From the NCBI RefSeq assembly GCF_963924675.1, contig NC_089236.1, forward strand, positions 61,031,306 through 61,095,305: 64,000 nt of DNA, in the 5' to 3' direction. Positions 48,242 to 61,177 of this stretch are shown here, one piece after another; positions within the stretch are counted from its first letter, which is position 1, and each line of letters opens with the position of its first letter. The position numbers and the translations under genes were made by a program. The notes beneath the pieces are model-generated. The model did not search any database. It was not told where the DNA came from and was given only the letters and a program-made list of their open reading frames with translations. This DNA comes from Phocoena phocoena. Its lineage: Eukaryota > Chordata > Mammalia > Artiodactyla > Phocoenidae.

Positions 48242-50086
48242 ATTACTACTTCAGTAACTACTTTTCATAAAAACTATTCAACATGTCTTTCAAAATGTTT
48301 TCACAGTTTCTTTTAAATCTTTTGAATTTTATTTGACAAGCCATCCAAACTTATCAGATGGCAGTCATATTTCAATGCAGAAATGTTTATATATTTCACA
48401 ATCATGTTTTTAAGCCATATTTTTATCATGCACATATTCAAGTTTTAGTCCTTATTTCTCCTTAGACTCAGACTGTCTTAAACCTACACTGATGTACTAG
48501 AATACTGATACCTGTATTCCTACTAATGCTAATGCTGCTGTTATTACTACTACCAATAATAACGACAATCATAATAACAGCAACATATTTTTCCATTCTT
48601 TCTCTGGCCATGATATATGACCGTATACACTTGACCTGAGATAATGTACTTCATATTTATAACATGCTATGTATTAGTCATAATTATATGAATCATATTT
48701 TATACATGGTGAACTGTAATTTCCCACATTCACACAGATAATAAGTGGCTGATAATAATCAGTTGAATTTATGTATACAGACTTTCCTAGATTCTGGATT
48801 TTTTAGTGTAGAGTTAGGAAGATTTTTCCTGTTCCTGGGATATGATAGAAGCCACCTGGATAGTGCACACATGTTTTCCTTTTTAGTATTTATGTAATTC
48901 ACTTTTTAAAATTTAGATTCTGGATCCATTTGGGATTTAGCCCTGTATACAGGATGACGTAAGGATCCAATTTTATCTTCTTTCCCAAATAGCTATCCAG
49001 TCATATATTTTTGGTTCATCATTTCTCCACTAATTTGAGATGCTGCTTTTAGCCCATGTTATATTTCCATATGAAATGATTCCATATATAAACTTTCTAT
49101 TATGTTTCAATGTCTGCTCATCTTCCAGCAAATTATTATTTAAAATATAGAGATTTTAGAGTAAGTTTTAATATCTGGTAAGCCTGTGTATCAGTCAGAA
49201 TTCTATCAGAGAAGCAGAACATTTATATGCAATGTTGCAGAAATTTGACTACGTGTGAGCGTGAGAGACGAGTGAAAAGACTCTGTGGACCTTTTGTCTT
49301 TTCATTTGATGCTGCACCTTCAAGTATGAAGGACAGGCAGTCAGATAAGGAACATGGACATAAAGTGGGGGAGGACAAGGACAAATTGCAACAAACTGCA
49401 AGCTGCAAGTAAACTGGAAACTACATTTGTGTCTCACCATCTCCAAATTTGATGATGTTTGGGTCCTGCAGGAAAGTTGGCAAACTTCATCACGAGCCTA
49501 AATATGTGTCTCAAGAGTTGGGGAAGGTGGAACAGTTTCTGTTAAGCTGCTGCTTTCTGCCAACGAGGTGAGCCAGCAGATAAGTATCAATGTGGCTGAG
49601 CTGAAAAAGCATGTGGAGCTTCTTCACCAGCCTTCTGATTATGAAAGCAGCATGGGTGCTGCTTCGCTTTCACCTTCCAAATGGCACACAAATTATCTCT
49701 CATAGGCTATCTTAACCAGAGCACATCGGGAAGGAAATTTGAGGAAACAATTCAGCAGAGCCATGTGGATGTATAATAAAGCCACCACAGTACAACTCAT
49801 AACGCCAGCATCCAAACAGGACTCCTAAAACAATGTGTAGCCTCTGAATAAGACAGTAATGTAGTCATGTTCTATCAGACCTGATGCAGCTGTCCTACAT
49901 GTAACTGCAAACAAACTTACTCTTTCCCCCAAAGGATATACTAAAGCTCTTTTCCACCTTTCGTTGGTGTTCATTATTTTTCTACCCGAGTCTCAGTAAA
50001 TACTGAGATATAAGGTTAACTACTATTAACATACTTTATTGTTGTTGGTAGGGTATGATAAGAGGGAAATTCTCATATATACATAC
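48242..50086. other. Unassigned sequence with weak MIR and old-repeat signals
   Basis: 48,560-48,800 looks like a diverged minus-strand MIR ('cacattcacacagataataa', 'gtggctgataataatcagtt'). 49,180-49,250 ('cagtcagaattctatcagag') resembles an old repeat of unknown name. No gene is recognised. Confidence 0.4.
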
Positions 50087-50534
50087 TGTTGAGAATTGAC
50101 CAAGCAAACTGTGGGAGCTTTGCACTGACACTAGCCCCTCATGCTCAAGCATGTCCTAGAAAACAGCCCGTAGAGTCACAAGCAAATGCAAGTTCCCGAA
50201 ATGACTTTACCAAAAGCCTTTGTGATAAATAGTCTCCTCTGTCTTCCAGGGTCTTCTCCTGGTGTGTCCTGCGAAATTTTCTGAAGCCCTACTCTCTTTG
50301 GTTTGAATTGAGCAATCTGACCTTAGCGCTGGAACCCCAAAACACTCCACCTGCAGACCCTGATAAAGGCATTTGTTCTGGGTCCTGTCTCCCACTCTGC
50401 CTGCACCCCGCCTTCACCTACCCTTGTGGCCTCTCAAGGCGTGTTGTGTACTTCCTCCAGGACCTGTGAGCAATAAACATCTCTATTTCAATTTCTCTTG
50501 TGATCTTTGTTGAACCTTGGTTTACCATCCGACA
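50087..50534 (+). mobile_element. Candidate solo LTR of an endogenous retrovirus
   Basis: About 450 bp starting TGTTG and ending CGACA, i.e. near-inverted TG...CA ends. It has a weak TATA-like 'gataaag' (~50,362), a pyrimidine- and GC-richer U3 end, an AATAAA signal at ~50,471-50,476 and a T-rich ~60-bp U5-like tail. Size and layout fit a gamma-type (ERV1) LTR. No 4-6-bp target duplication is visible and no viral gene lies beside it. Ancient, non-coding. Confidence 0.5.
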
Positions 50535-52423
50535 CCTGGGGATTTTACTTAACAAATGTTAATTTAACAAAGTCATAACACATATACGCAGAAGCAAACA
50601 TATTCATATCAAAATAAGAAAAAAACTACTGGTAACTATTGTAGTTTTTGTGTCTGAAACTATTCTCATAGTTACAGCTGGTATTTATAACTACTTTCTC
50701 CCACTACCCATTCTGTATGTCTCTGGCCCAAGCACCTCAGCCGGCTGTGGGTTTTTGCCAGCTGGGATGACCCAAGCCTTAATCCCTAGAGCAAGAGTCA
50801 CACTGTCTAGTTGGGCCTTTGTAGCTTTCCCTTGACTTCAATCACAGGACATGGGAGCATTAAGTAACAGCCCTAGAAGATTTCCAGTGTTCCACACATA
50901 CTCCTCATTACCCCTCCTGCATAGTAGCAACCCCAGTTCTACCTCATTATCAAAATCAATCACCGGTACAATAATCCCCTTCTTTGCCAATTAATTTACT
51001 GACATGGGGAACTCAGAGTGTTTATGTGGTAGTCTCAACTTCTATGTGAATGGGGCCACGGCTGTGGAAGTATCCCTGACTTAGGGTTAATAACTCTACA
51101 TCACCAGAGTCCAACATTGCAGGAATACGGAATGAGCATTTTGCCAGTTGATTACTATGTGATTATCTGCATAAATATACTGCCACTGAATGCCCCCTAA
51201 GTAGTAGAAACAGGGTCAGTAACACCTTTCAATCTAATCAGATTAGAAAAACAACTCCAGATAACTAAGAATCAATTCAAAGAATTTTTCCATCAAGGTA
51301 GTTTCTGGAAACATTTTTGATAGCAAATTCACTATCAGTTCATGTTCAATCAGAGAAGTAGAACCACCAGAAGGAAGAGAAAAGCTGTTTTTTTAAGGCT
51401 GTTGTCATCTTATCTGATGTTGGGGCTTGAAATTAGTAGGGCAGGCAGTCAGGAAGGAAAACTTAAATTATTTTTTTAAAAAACAACTTCTTCCCCCTTT
51501 ACTTTCTCAAATATTCTCCATGCAATTATTTTGCACTCATTTTGTAAATTATTCAATTTTTTTCACCTGGAATAAATCCTTCTCAAGACAGATTTATGTG
51601 ATTTTTTATATTTAGTTTTTAAATTTACCTTTTTCTTTATTTTTTTCTGCTTCATAAGCTTATCTTGATTTGATTTCCTCTTTAACCATCTTTGTTTCTT
51701 TCCACACTTCTCCATGTTCAGTAGATTTTGAAGTTGCTTTCTGCAGTTTAGGTGCTTGGCAATATTGAAGAAATTATTTAATTTCCGGACACCTGCCCTG
51801 TGGTAATACAAAGAACAGCACACAGTCAGTCATCAACCCAAGAGATCAGCCCATGTAGTTTCCTTTGCTCTGTCCAGCATTGCTTTTCTGTTTTGTATTG
51901 TGTTTTGGTTTTTCGGGGGTAGGTGGGAGACTGTCATCTTTATGTAAACACATCCTCAGACAGGCAGTACATGTTACAGTGTTTCATGTGAAATCTCATA
52001 TGAAATCTCACTTCATAAGCTGAGGACCACAACCATCTCCCCTTTCTGAGGAGGAACCTGGCCTCCAGGCTTACCCTCTTATCAGGTACTTTTATCTGGC
52101 TTGAGGGTTAAGTCAGAGGTGACAGTGTTAGATAAAAATGCCTCATCAAATGCTTCAAAGATTTTGTAAAATTTGATTTAGAACTTACTAGGTCATAGGT
52201 GAATTTTCAAGAGAGTTATATGTGTTAAAACCATCTTGAAATTGTTTATGAGGAATATCCAGAGTTAAAAAGACAGAATGTACAGTGTTACTTCAAGGTG
52301 CTTGCTTACTGAGAGAGTAGAAAGCTAGGATGTTGGTGTAAAAAAAGAATGGCTAAAAAATTAAGTGTAAAAGACAGGAGGACATATGGATACCATAGGC
52401 AGAGGAAAAAGGATACAGTGAAA
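50535..52423. other. Unassigned sequence
   Basis: No gene is recognised. A lysine-rich 86-codon open stretch on the minus strand (51,823-51,563) reflects A/T richness and is not supported. Confidence 0.45.
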
Positions 52424-52675
52424 ACAATAGTAAGTACTGTTTCTGGAGCACTTACCATGTGTCAGAATTTTAAGTTAAATTACTAAAGTAAATCACAATT
52501 CTAATCTTCATCTTATTGATTAGGTGTTATTACTATCATCACTTATTAATATTTGAGAAATTATAAATTTGATACATTTGACAAAATAAAGGATTAAGTC
52601 ACTAGTTCAACATCACACAGCTAATAATTTAATACAACTAGAGGATGAATACAGAATGCTTAGAATCTGAATAAC
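52424..52675 (-). mobile_element. MIR
   Basis: The plus strand reads the MIR complement: 'tggagcacttaccatgtgtc', 'tcttattgattaggtgttat', 'tcacacagctaataatttaa'. Near full length but diverged. Confidence 0.8.
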
Positions 52676-52907
52676 TTTATCTTGTAAAGGAGAAGAAAGG
52701 TGAGTGAAATATCATTTGCTTGAGAGAGACACTCATTTTCCTCATTCACATACATATTGCACATATAATGGGCAGGTCTGCCAAATATGAAGACCAACTA
52801 GAGTAGCAAGAGTGTGGGACCAAAGATGAAGCAAGGTTAATGCAGAAGTCTAGCATGCAACAGCTCTAAGGTGACTATTTCCTATTTTGATTCTATTACA
52901 ACCACTT

Positions 52908-52920
52908 AAAATGTTTTAGG
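52908..52920. repeat. Left target-site duplication of L1-C
   Basis: 'aaaatgttttagg' matches 'aaaatattttagg' at 58,770-58,782 with one mismatch. Confidence 0.75.
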
Positions 52921-53826
52921 GGGGATTGGTTCAAGATAGAGGAGTAGAAGGATGTGCTCTCACTTCCTCTTGTAAGAACACCGGAATCACAACTAACTGC
53001 TGAAGAATCATCGACAGGAAGACACTGGAGCTCACCAAAAAAGATACCCCACATCCAAAGACAAAGAAGCCACAATAAGATGGTAGGAAGGGTGCAATCA
53101 CAATAAAATCAAATCCCATAACTGCTGGGTGGGTGACTCACAAACTAGAGAACACTCATATCACAGAAGTCCACCCATTGGAGTGAAGGTTCTGAGCCCC
53201 ACGTCAGGCTTCCCAACCTGTGGGTCTGGCAACAGGAGGAGGAACTCCTAGAGAGTCAGACTTTGAAGGCTAGTGGGATCTGATTACAGAACTTCAACAG
53301 GACTGGGGGAAACAGAGACTCCACTCTTGGAGGGCACACACAAAGTAGTGTGTGCATCGGGACCCAGGGGAAGGAGCACTGACCCCATAGGAAACTGAAC
53401 CAGACCTACCTGCTAGTGTTGGAGGGTCTCCTGCAGAGGCAGGGGGTGGCTCTGTCTCACCTAGAGGACAAGGACACTGGCAGCAGAAGTTATGGGAAGT
53501 ACTCCCTGGCATGAGCCTTCCTAGAGACCACCATTAGCCCCACCAAAGAGCCCAGGTAGGCTCCAGTGTTGGGTCACCTCAGGCCAAACAACCAACAGGG
53601 AGGGAAACCAGCCCCAACCACCAGCAGTCTAGCTGATTAAAGTTTTACTGAGCTCTGCCCACCAGAGCAACAGTCAGCTCTACCCACCACCAGTCCCTCC
53701 CATCAGGAAGGGAGGCTGGCACAAGCCTCTTAGCCTCATCCACTAGAGGGCAGACAGCAAAAGCAAGAAGAACTACAATCCTGAAGCCTGTGGAACAAAA
53801 ACCACATTCAAAGAAAGATAGACAAG

Positions 53827-54713
53827 ATGAAAAGGCAGAGGGCTATGTACCAGATGAAGGAACAAGATAAAACCCCAGAAAAAAAACTAAATGAAGTGGA
53901 GATAGGCAACCTTCCAGAAAAAGAATTCAGAATGACAGTGAAGATGATCCAGGATGTGGGAAAAAGAATGGAGGCAAAGAGCAAGAAGATGCAAGAAATG
54001 TTTAACAAAGACCTAGAAGAATTAAAGAACAAACAAACAGATAAACAATACAATAACTGAAATGAAAAATACACTAGAATGAATCAATAGCAGAATAAAT
54101 GAGGCAGAAGAACAGGTAAGTGACCTGGAAGACAGAATGGTGGAATTCACTGCTGAGGAACAGAATAGAGAATGAAAAGAGATGAAGACAGCCTAAGAGA
54201 CCTCTGGGACAACATTAAACAAAACAACATTTGCATTATAGGAGTCCCAGAAAGAAAAGAGAGAGAGAAAGGACCTGAGAAAATATTTGAAGAGATTATA
54301 GTTGAAAACTTCCCTAACATGGGAAAGGAAATAGCCACCCAAGTCCAGGAAGCACAGAGAGTCCCATACAGGATAAACTCAAGGAGAAATATGCCAAGAC
54401 ACATAGTAATCAAATTGGCAAAAATTAAACACAAAGAAAAATTATTGAAAGCAGCAAGGGAAAAACAACAAATAACAACATAACCCCATAAGGTTAACAG
54501 CTGATTTCTCAGCAGAAACTACAATCCAGAAAGGAGTGGCATGATATACTTACAGTGATGAAAGTGAAGAACTTACAACCAAGATTACTCTATCCGGCAA
54601 GGAAATCATTCAAATTGGATGGAGAAATCAAAAGCTTTACATCCAAGCAAAAGCTAAGAGAATTCAGCACCAACAAATCAGCTCTACAACAAACGCTAAA
54701 GGATCTTCTCTAA
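53827..54713 (+). pseudogene. L1-C ORF1, frameshifted
   Basis: The start ATG and the end position match L1 ORF1. The first 77 codons (53,827-54,060) hold the N-terminus and part of the coiled coil. The frame is lost there and resumes around 54,172-54,483 with the RRM-like part (DLWDNIKQNNICIIGVPE, INSRRNMPRHIVIKLAKI), then breaks again before the C-terminal domain. The 887-bp span is not a multiple of three. Not functional. Confidence 0.9.
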
Positions 54714-54770
54714 GTGGGAAACACAGAGAAGAAAAGTACCTACAAAAACAAACCCGACATAATTAAGAAA

Positions 54771-57700
54771 ATGGTAATAGGAACATACATATCAATAATT
54801 ACCTTAAACGTGAATGGATTAAATGCTGCAACCAAAACACACAGGCTTGCTGAAAATATATAGAAACAACATCCATATATATGTTTTCTACAAGAGACCC
54901 ACTTCAGACCTAGGGACACACACAGACTGAAAGTGAGGGGATGGAAAAAGATATTCCATGCAACTGGAAATCAAAAGGAAGATGGAGTAGCAATACTCAT
55001 ATCAAATAAAATAGACATTAAAATAAAGAATGTTACAAGAGACAAGGAAGGACACTACATAATGATCAAGGGATCAATCCAAGAAGAAGATAAAACAGTG
55101 ATAAATATATATGCACCTAACATAGGAGCACCTCAATACATAAGGCACCTGCTAACAGCTACAAAAGAGGAAATCAACAGTAACACAATAATAGTGGAGG
55201 ACTTTAACACCTCACTTACACCAATGGACAGATCGTCCAAACAGAAAATTAATAAAGAAACACGAGCTTTAAATAACACAATAGACCAGATAGATTTAAT
55301 TGATATTTATAGGACATTCCATCCAAAAACAGCAGATTACACTTTCTTCTTAAGTGTGCATGGAACATTCTCCAGGATAGCACAACGTGGGTCACAAATC
55401 AAGCCTCAGTAAATTTAAGAAAATTGAAATCAAACAAGCATCTTTTCTGACTACAGTGCTATGAGATTAGAAATGAATTACAGGAAGAAAAATGTAAAAT
55501 ACACAAACACATGGAGGGTAAACAATACATTACTAAATAACCAAGAGATCACTGAAGAAATCAAAGAGGAAACCAAAAGATACCTAAGGACAAATGACAA
55601 TGAAAACATGATGATTCAAAACTTATGGGATGCAGCAAAAGCAGTTCTAAGAGGGAAGTTTATAGCTATACAAGCCTACCTCAAGAAACAAGAAAAATCT
55701 CAAATAAACAATCTAAACTTACACCTAAAGGAAAAGAGAAAGAAGAACAAACAAAACCCCAAGTTAGCAGAAGGAGAGAAATCATCAAGATCAGAGCAGA
55801 AATAAATGAAATAGAAACAAAGAAAACAATAGCAAAGATCAATAAAACTAAAAGCTGGTTCTTTGAGAAGATAAACAAAATTGAAAAGCCATTAGACAGA
55901 CTCATCAAGAAAAAGAGGGAGAGGACTCAAATCAATAAAATTAAAAATGAGAAGTTACAACAGACACTGCAGAAATACAAAGCATCCTAAGAGACTGCTA
56001 CAAGCAACTCTATGCCAATAAAATGGACAGCCTGGAAGAAATGGACAAATTCTTAGAAAGGTATAACCTTCCAAGACTGAACCAGGAAGAAATAGAAAAT
56101 ATGAACAGACCAATCACAAGTAATGAAATTGAAACTGTGATTAAAAATCTTCCAAAAAACAAAAGTCTATGACCAGATGGCTTCACAGGTGTATTCTATC
56201 AAACATTTAGAGAACAGCTAACACCCATCCTTCTCAAACTCTTCGAAAAAGTTGCAGAGGAAGGAACACTCTCAAACTCATTCTATGAGGTCAGCATCAC
56301 CCTGATACCAAAACCAGAGAAAGATACTACAAAAAAAGAAAATTACAGACCAATATCACTGATGAATATAGATGCAAAAATCCTCAACAAAATACTAGCA
56401 AACAGAATCCAACAACACATGAAAAGGATCATACACCAGGATCAAGTGGGATTTATCCCAGAGATGCAAGGATTCTTCAATATACGCAAATCAGTCAATG
56501 TGATACACCATATTCACAAACTAAAGAGTAAAAACCATATGGTCATCTCAATAGATGCAGAACAAGCTTTTGACAAAATTCAACACATTTATGATAAAAA
56601 CTGTCCAGAAAGTGCACATAGAGGGAGCCTACCTCAACATAATAAAGGTCATATATGACAAACCCATAGCAAACATCATTCTCAGTGGTGAAAAACTGAA
56701 AGCATTTCCTCTAAGATCAGGAACAATACAAGGATGTCCACTCTCACCACTATTATTCAACATAGTTTTGGAAGTCCTAGCCACAGCAATCAGAGAAGAA
56801 AAGGTAATAAAAGGAATCCAAATCGGAAAAGAAGAAGTAAAGCTGTCACTGTTTGCAGATGACATGATAGTATACATAGAGAATCCTAAAGATGCTACCA
56901 GAAAACTACTAGAGCTAAACAATGAATTTGGTAAAGCTGCAGGATACAAAATGCACAGAAATCTCTGGCATTCCTATACACTAATTATGAAAAATCTGAA
57001 AGAGAAATTAAGGAAACAATTCCATTCACCATTGCAACAAAAAGAATAAAATACCTAGGAATAAACCTATCTAAAGAGACAAAAGACCTGCATGCAAAAA
57101 CCTATAAGACACTGATGAAAGAAATTAAAGATGATACCAACACATGGAGGGATATACCATGTTCTTGAACTGGAAGAATCAATATTGTGAAAATGACTAT
57201 ACTCCCCAAAGCAATCTGTAGATTCAATGCAATCCCGATCAAATTACCAATGGTATTTTTTACAGAACTGGAACAAAAAAAATCTTAAAATTTGTATGGA
57301 GACACAAAAGACCACGAATAGCCAAAGTAGTCTTGAGGGAAAAAAGCGGAGCTGGAGGAATCAGACTCCCTGACTTCAGACCCTTCTACAAAGCTACCGG
57401 TAATCAAGACAATATGGTACTGGAACAAAAACAGAAATATAGATCAATGGAAAAAGATAGAAAGCCCAGAGATAAACCCACGCACCTATGGTCAACTAAT
57501 CTATGACAAAGGAGGCAAGGATATACAATGGAGAAAAGACAGTCTCTTCAATAAGTGGTGCTGGGAAAACTGGACAGCTACATCTGAAAGAATGAAATTA
57601 GCACACTCCCTAACACCATACACAAAAATAAACTAAAGATGGATTAAAGAATTGAATATAAGACCATAGGAAGAACACTCTTTTCCACAAATCACAGCAA

Positions 57701-58546
57701 GATCTCTTTAGACCCACCTCCTAGAGTAATGGAAATAAAAACAAAAATATACAAATGGGACCTAATGAAACTTAAAAGCTTTTGCACAGCAAAGCAAACC
57801 ATAAACAAGACAAAAAGACAACCCCCAGAATGGGAGAAAATATTTACAAACGAATCAACAGGCAAAGGATTAATCTCCAAAATATATAAACAGCTCATGC
57901 AGCTCAATATTGAAAAAACAAACAACCCAATACAAAAAAGGGCAGAAAATCTAAATAGACATTTCTCCAAAGAAGACATACTGATGGCCAAGAAGCACAT
58001 GAAAACTGCTCAACATCACTAATTATTAGAGAAATGCAAATCAAAACTACAATGAGGTATCACCTCACACCAGTTAGAATGGGCATCATCAGAAAATCTA
58101 CAAACAACAAATACTGGAGAGGGTGTAGAGAAAAGGGAACCATCTAGCACTGTTGGTAGGAATGTAAATTGATACAGCCACTATGGAGAACAGTATGGAG
58201 GTTCCTTAAAAAACCAAGAATAGAACTACCATATGACCCAGCTATCCCACTACTGGGCATATACCCAGAGAAAACCATCATTCAAAAAGACACGTGCACC
58301 CCAATGTTTATTGCAGCACTATTTACAATAGCCAGGTCATGGAAGCAACCTAACTGCCCATCAACAGACGAATGGGTAAAGAACATGTGGTACATATATA
58401 CAATGGAATTTTACTCAGCCGTAAAAAGGAATGAAATTGGGTCATTTCTAGAGACGTGGAAGGATCTAGAGACTGTCATACAGAATGAAGTAAGTCATAA
58501 AGAGAAAAACAAGTATCGTATATTAATGCATATATGTGGAACTTAG
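54771..58546 (+). pseudogene. L1-C ORF2, decayed
   Basis: The natural start ('MVIGTY...') and stop positions are present, but a TAG falls about 30 codons in. In the endonuclease part the GDFN motif reads EDFN (near 55,197), the segment that normally holds SRIDHI is lost to a small deletion near 55,380, and the catalytic SDH is SDY near 55,450. The reverse transcriptase region (56,362-57,049, two frames) keeps FADD near 56,852-56,863. The C-terminal part is open at 58,169-58,546. Multiple stops and frameshifts make it inactive. Total span equals the usual ORF2 length. Confidence 0.92.
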
Positions 58547-58769
58547 AAAACCGGTTTGCAGGACAGAAACTGAGACACAGATGTAGAGAACAAACGTATG
58601 GACACCAAGGGGGGAAAGCGACGGTGGTGGTGGTGGTGTGATGAATTGGGTGATTGGGGTTGACATGTATACACTGGTGTGTATAAAGTGGATGACTAAT
58701 AAGGACCTGCTGTATAAAAAAATAAACTTAAATTCAAAGAAAAATTAAATAAACACAAAGTTCTGAAAA

Positions 58770-58782
58770 AAAATATTTTAGG
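58770..58782. repeat. Right target-site duplication of L1-C
   Basis: Pairs with 52,908-52,920; 12 of 13 bases agree. Confidence 0.75.
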
Positions 58783-59552
58783 AAGAGGCCAAGTACAAAA
58801 CAAAAATATGGAGTAAAACTGATAGGATTCAAAATAGGGATAAAATGTCAGACCAAGTTTATCTCGCTTTTATTTATTCCCTTAAGGACATATATCAAAA
58901 TCCTGAATTTCTTATAAAGAAATTATGCTTATTTTTAAAATGAATGAATGAATGGTAAGGATTACTTATAGATTGCTTTCCAGCATACTCAATCCACTGT
59001 CATCAAAGATGCCCTTGTAATAGTTGATCTGGCCTGGTGTGGAGAAACAATGGGGTAACAGTATAAAACCTCAGAAAGATGAAAATGAGGCTGATGCAAG
59101 GAAGGAGCTTGAAGAAAAGTACTGAGGACACACTGAGGCACAGTGGGAAACAGTATAACATAACTCCCTATTCATGAGAAGTGAGACCTTCCAACACCCC
59201 ATGCAGTTGTGCTGGTGTCTGAGACAGAACAACTCAAAATGAGCAAAAACCTCACCCTGTGAGTGAGGAAAAGGAGTATTGTTGAAAAAGATACTTTGAG
59301 CCATGATCAGAGTGGTTATAAGCCCACGGTCTCTCTTCCTCCCCCCCATTCCACCCTCTCTCCCTCTCTTTATATGCACACATACGTATATAAAGAGAAG
59401 AGAATGAATGACATGATACACTGCAGATTTCAGTTACAGTTAAGGATTTACAGGTAACACATTTGTTAGGAATAGACTTAAGAAATGTCTCTTTAAGTTT
59501 AAAAAATGTTGTTTTTCTCTATATTGCAATATCCAATCTTCATTGCCAATTT
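58783..59552. other. Unassigned sequence
   Basis: No gene is recognised; a 116-codon minus-strand open stretch at 59,421-59,071 has no known family. Confidence 0.4.
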
Positions 59553-59568
59553 TGCCCATATTTTCTTT
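59553..59568. repeat. Left target-site duplication of L1-D
   Basis: 'tgcccatattttcttt' matches 'tgcccatcttttcttt' at 61,162-61,177 with one mismatch. Confidence 0.85.
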
Positions 59569-59682
59569 TTTTAATTTTTAAATTTCCAATTTTTTAATTT
59601 TTTAATTTTAATTTTAATTAATTTTTATTGGAGTATAGTTGCTTTAAAATGTGTTAGTTTCTGCTGTACAGCAAAGTGAATC

Positions 59683-59685
<3 letters not shown>

Positions 59686-59717
<32 letters not shown>
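59686..59717. repeat. (TA)n microsatellite
   Basis: About 16 TA dinucleotides, expanded within the L1-D 3' UTR. Confidence 0.93.
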
Positions 59718-59719
<2 letters not shown>

Positions 59720-60927
59720 CCCTCTTTTGCGGATGTTCTTCCCATTTAAGCTAACACAGGGCACTGAGTAGAGTTCCCTGTGCTATACAGTAGGTTCTCA
59801 TTAGTTAACTATTTTATAGATAGTAGTATATATAAGTCAAACCCAATCTCTCAATTCATCCCACCTGCTCTTCCCCCTTGGTGTCCATACATTTTTTTCT
59901 CTGTCTGTTTCTCTATTCTGCTTTGCAAGTAAGTTCATCTGTATCATATTTCTAGATTCCATATATGTTATATTATAAGATATTTGTTTTTCTCTTTCCT
60001 CTGTATGACAGTCTCTAGGTCTATCCATGTCTCTGCCAATGGCACAATTTTGTTCCTTTTCATGGCTGAGTAATATTCTATTGTATATATGTACCACATC
60101 TCCTTTATCCATCCCTCTGTTGATGGACATTTAGGTTGCTTCCATGTCTTGGCTATTGTAAATAGTGCGGCAATGAACATTGGGGTGCATGTATCTTTTC
60201 GAATTATGGTTTTCTCCAGGTATATGCCCAGGAGTGGGATTGCTGGGTCATATGGTAGTTCTATTTTTAGTTTTTTAAGTAACCTCCATGTTGTTATCCA
60301 TAGTGGCTGTATCAGTTTACATTCCTACCAACAGTGCAAGAGGGTTCCCTTTTCTTCACACCCTCTCCGGCATTTATTGTATGTAGATTTTTTGACAATG
60401 GTCATTCTGACCTGTGTGAGGTGATACCTCATTGTAGTTTTAATTTGCATTTCTCTAATAATTAGTGATGTTGAGCATCTTTCCATGTGTTTGTTGGCCA
60501 TCTGTATGTCTCCTTTGGAGAAGTGTCTATTTAGGTCTTTTGCCCATGCTACATGTGAAAGAATGAAATTAGAACACTCCCTAACACCATACATAAAAAT
60601 AAACTCAAAATGGATTAAAGACCTAAATGTAAGGCCGGACACTATAAAACGCTTAGAGGAAAACACAGGCAGAACTTTTTGACATGTAATTGCAGCAAGA
60701 TATTTTTTTGACCCACCTCCTAGAGGAATGAAAATAAAAACAAAAATAAACAAATGGGACCTAATTAAACTTAAAAGTTTTTGCACACTAAAGGAAACCA
60801 TAAACAAGGTAAAAAGAAAACCCTCAGAATGGGAGAAAATATTTGCAAATGAAGCAAGTGACAAGGCACTAATCTCCAAAATATAAAAACAGCTCATGCA
60901 GCTCAATATCAAAAAAACAAACAATCC

Positions 60928-61135
60928 GGGCTTCCCTGGTGGCGCAGTGGTTGAGAGTCCGCCTGCCGATGCAGGGGACACCGGTTCGTGCCCCGGTCCG
61001 GGAAGATCCCACATGCCGCGCAGCGGCTAAGCCCATGAGCCATGGCCTCTGAGCCTGCGCGTCGGAGCCTGTGCTCCGCAACGGGAGAGGCCACAACAGT
61101 GAGAGGCCCGCGTACCGCAAAAAAAAAACAAAAAC
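60928..61135 (+). mobile_element. CHR-type SINE nested in L1-D
   Basis: A nearly consensus-like copy (head 'gggcttccctggtggcgcag', B-box 'cggttcgtgcccc', end 'gcgtaccgc' plus an A-rich tail). A perfect 16-bp duplication, 'aaaaaacaaacaatcc', lies at 60,912-60,927 and 61,136-61,151. It is among the youngest insertions in the window. Confidence 0.97.
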
Positions 61136-61161
61136 AAAAAACAAACAATCCAATCAAACAA

Positions 61162-61177
61162 TGCCCATCTTTTCTTT
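61162..61177. repeat. Right target-site duplication of L1-D
   Basis: Pairs with 59,553-59,568; 15 of 16 bases agree. Confidence 0.85.

Larger units (their letters stand above)
52921..58769 (+). mobile_element. L1-C: full-length but decayed LINE-1
   Basis: Plus-strand order: a 5' end near 'ggttcaagatagaggagtag', a ~900-bp 5' UTR, broken ORF1 (53,827), broken ORF2 (54,771), then a 3' UTR with a G-rich tract ('accaaggggggaaagcg') and an expanded GGT run near 58,622-58,640, and an A-rich tail. The 5' UTR has no CpG-rich block and no resemblance to that of L1-A or L1-B, although the ORFs align well, so it belongs to a different 5' UTR lineage. Flanked by a 13-bp duplication. Confidence 0.9.
59569..61161 (-). 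mobile_element. L1-D: 5'-truncated, 5'-inverted (twin-primed) LINE-1
   Basis: 59,569-60,548 is a minus-strand L1 3' end: A-rich tail with AATAAA, 3' UTR, and the C-terminal part of ORF2. At about 60,548 the orientation flips. 60,549-60,927 and 61,152-61,161 are plus-strand L1 from the immediately preceding part of ORF2. The two halves meet at essentially the same L1 coordinate (just before the 'atgggca' block), with little or nothing lost. A shared 16-bp target-site duplication encloses both. This is the classical product of twin priming during L1 integration. The CHR SINE at 60,928 came later. No functional frame. Confidence 0.9.

Noticed and set aside
60928..61135. tRNA gene in the SINE head
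   Set aside because: The A-box and B-box are those of a tRNA-derived SINE; the sequence does not fold as a full tRNA with an anticodon arm and is followed by a SINE body and A-tail.
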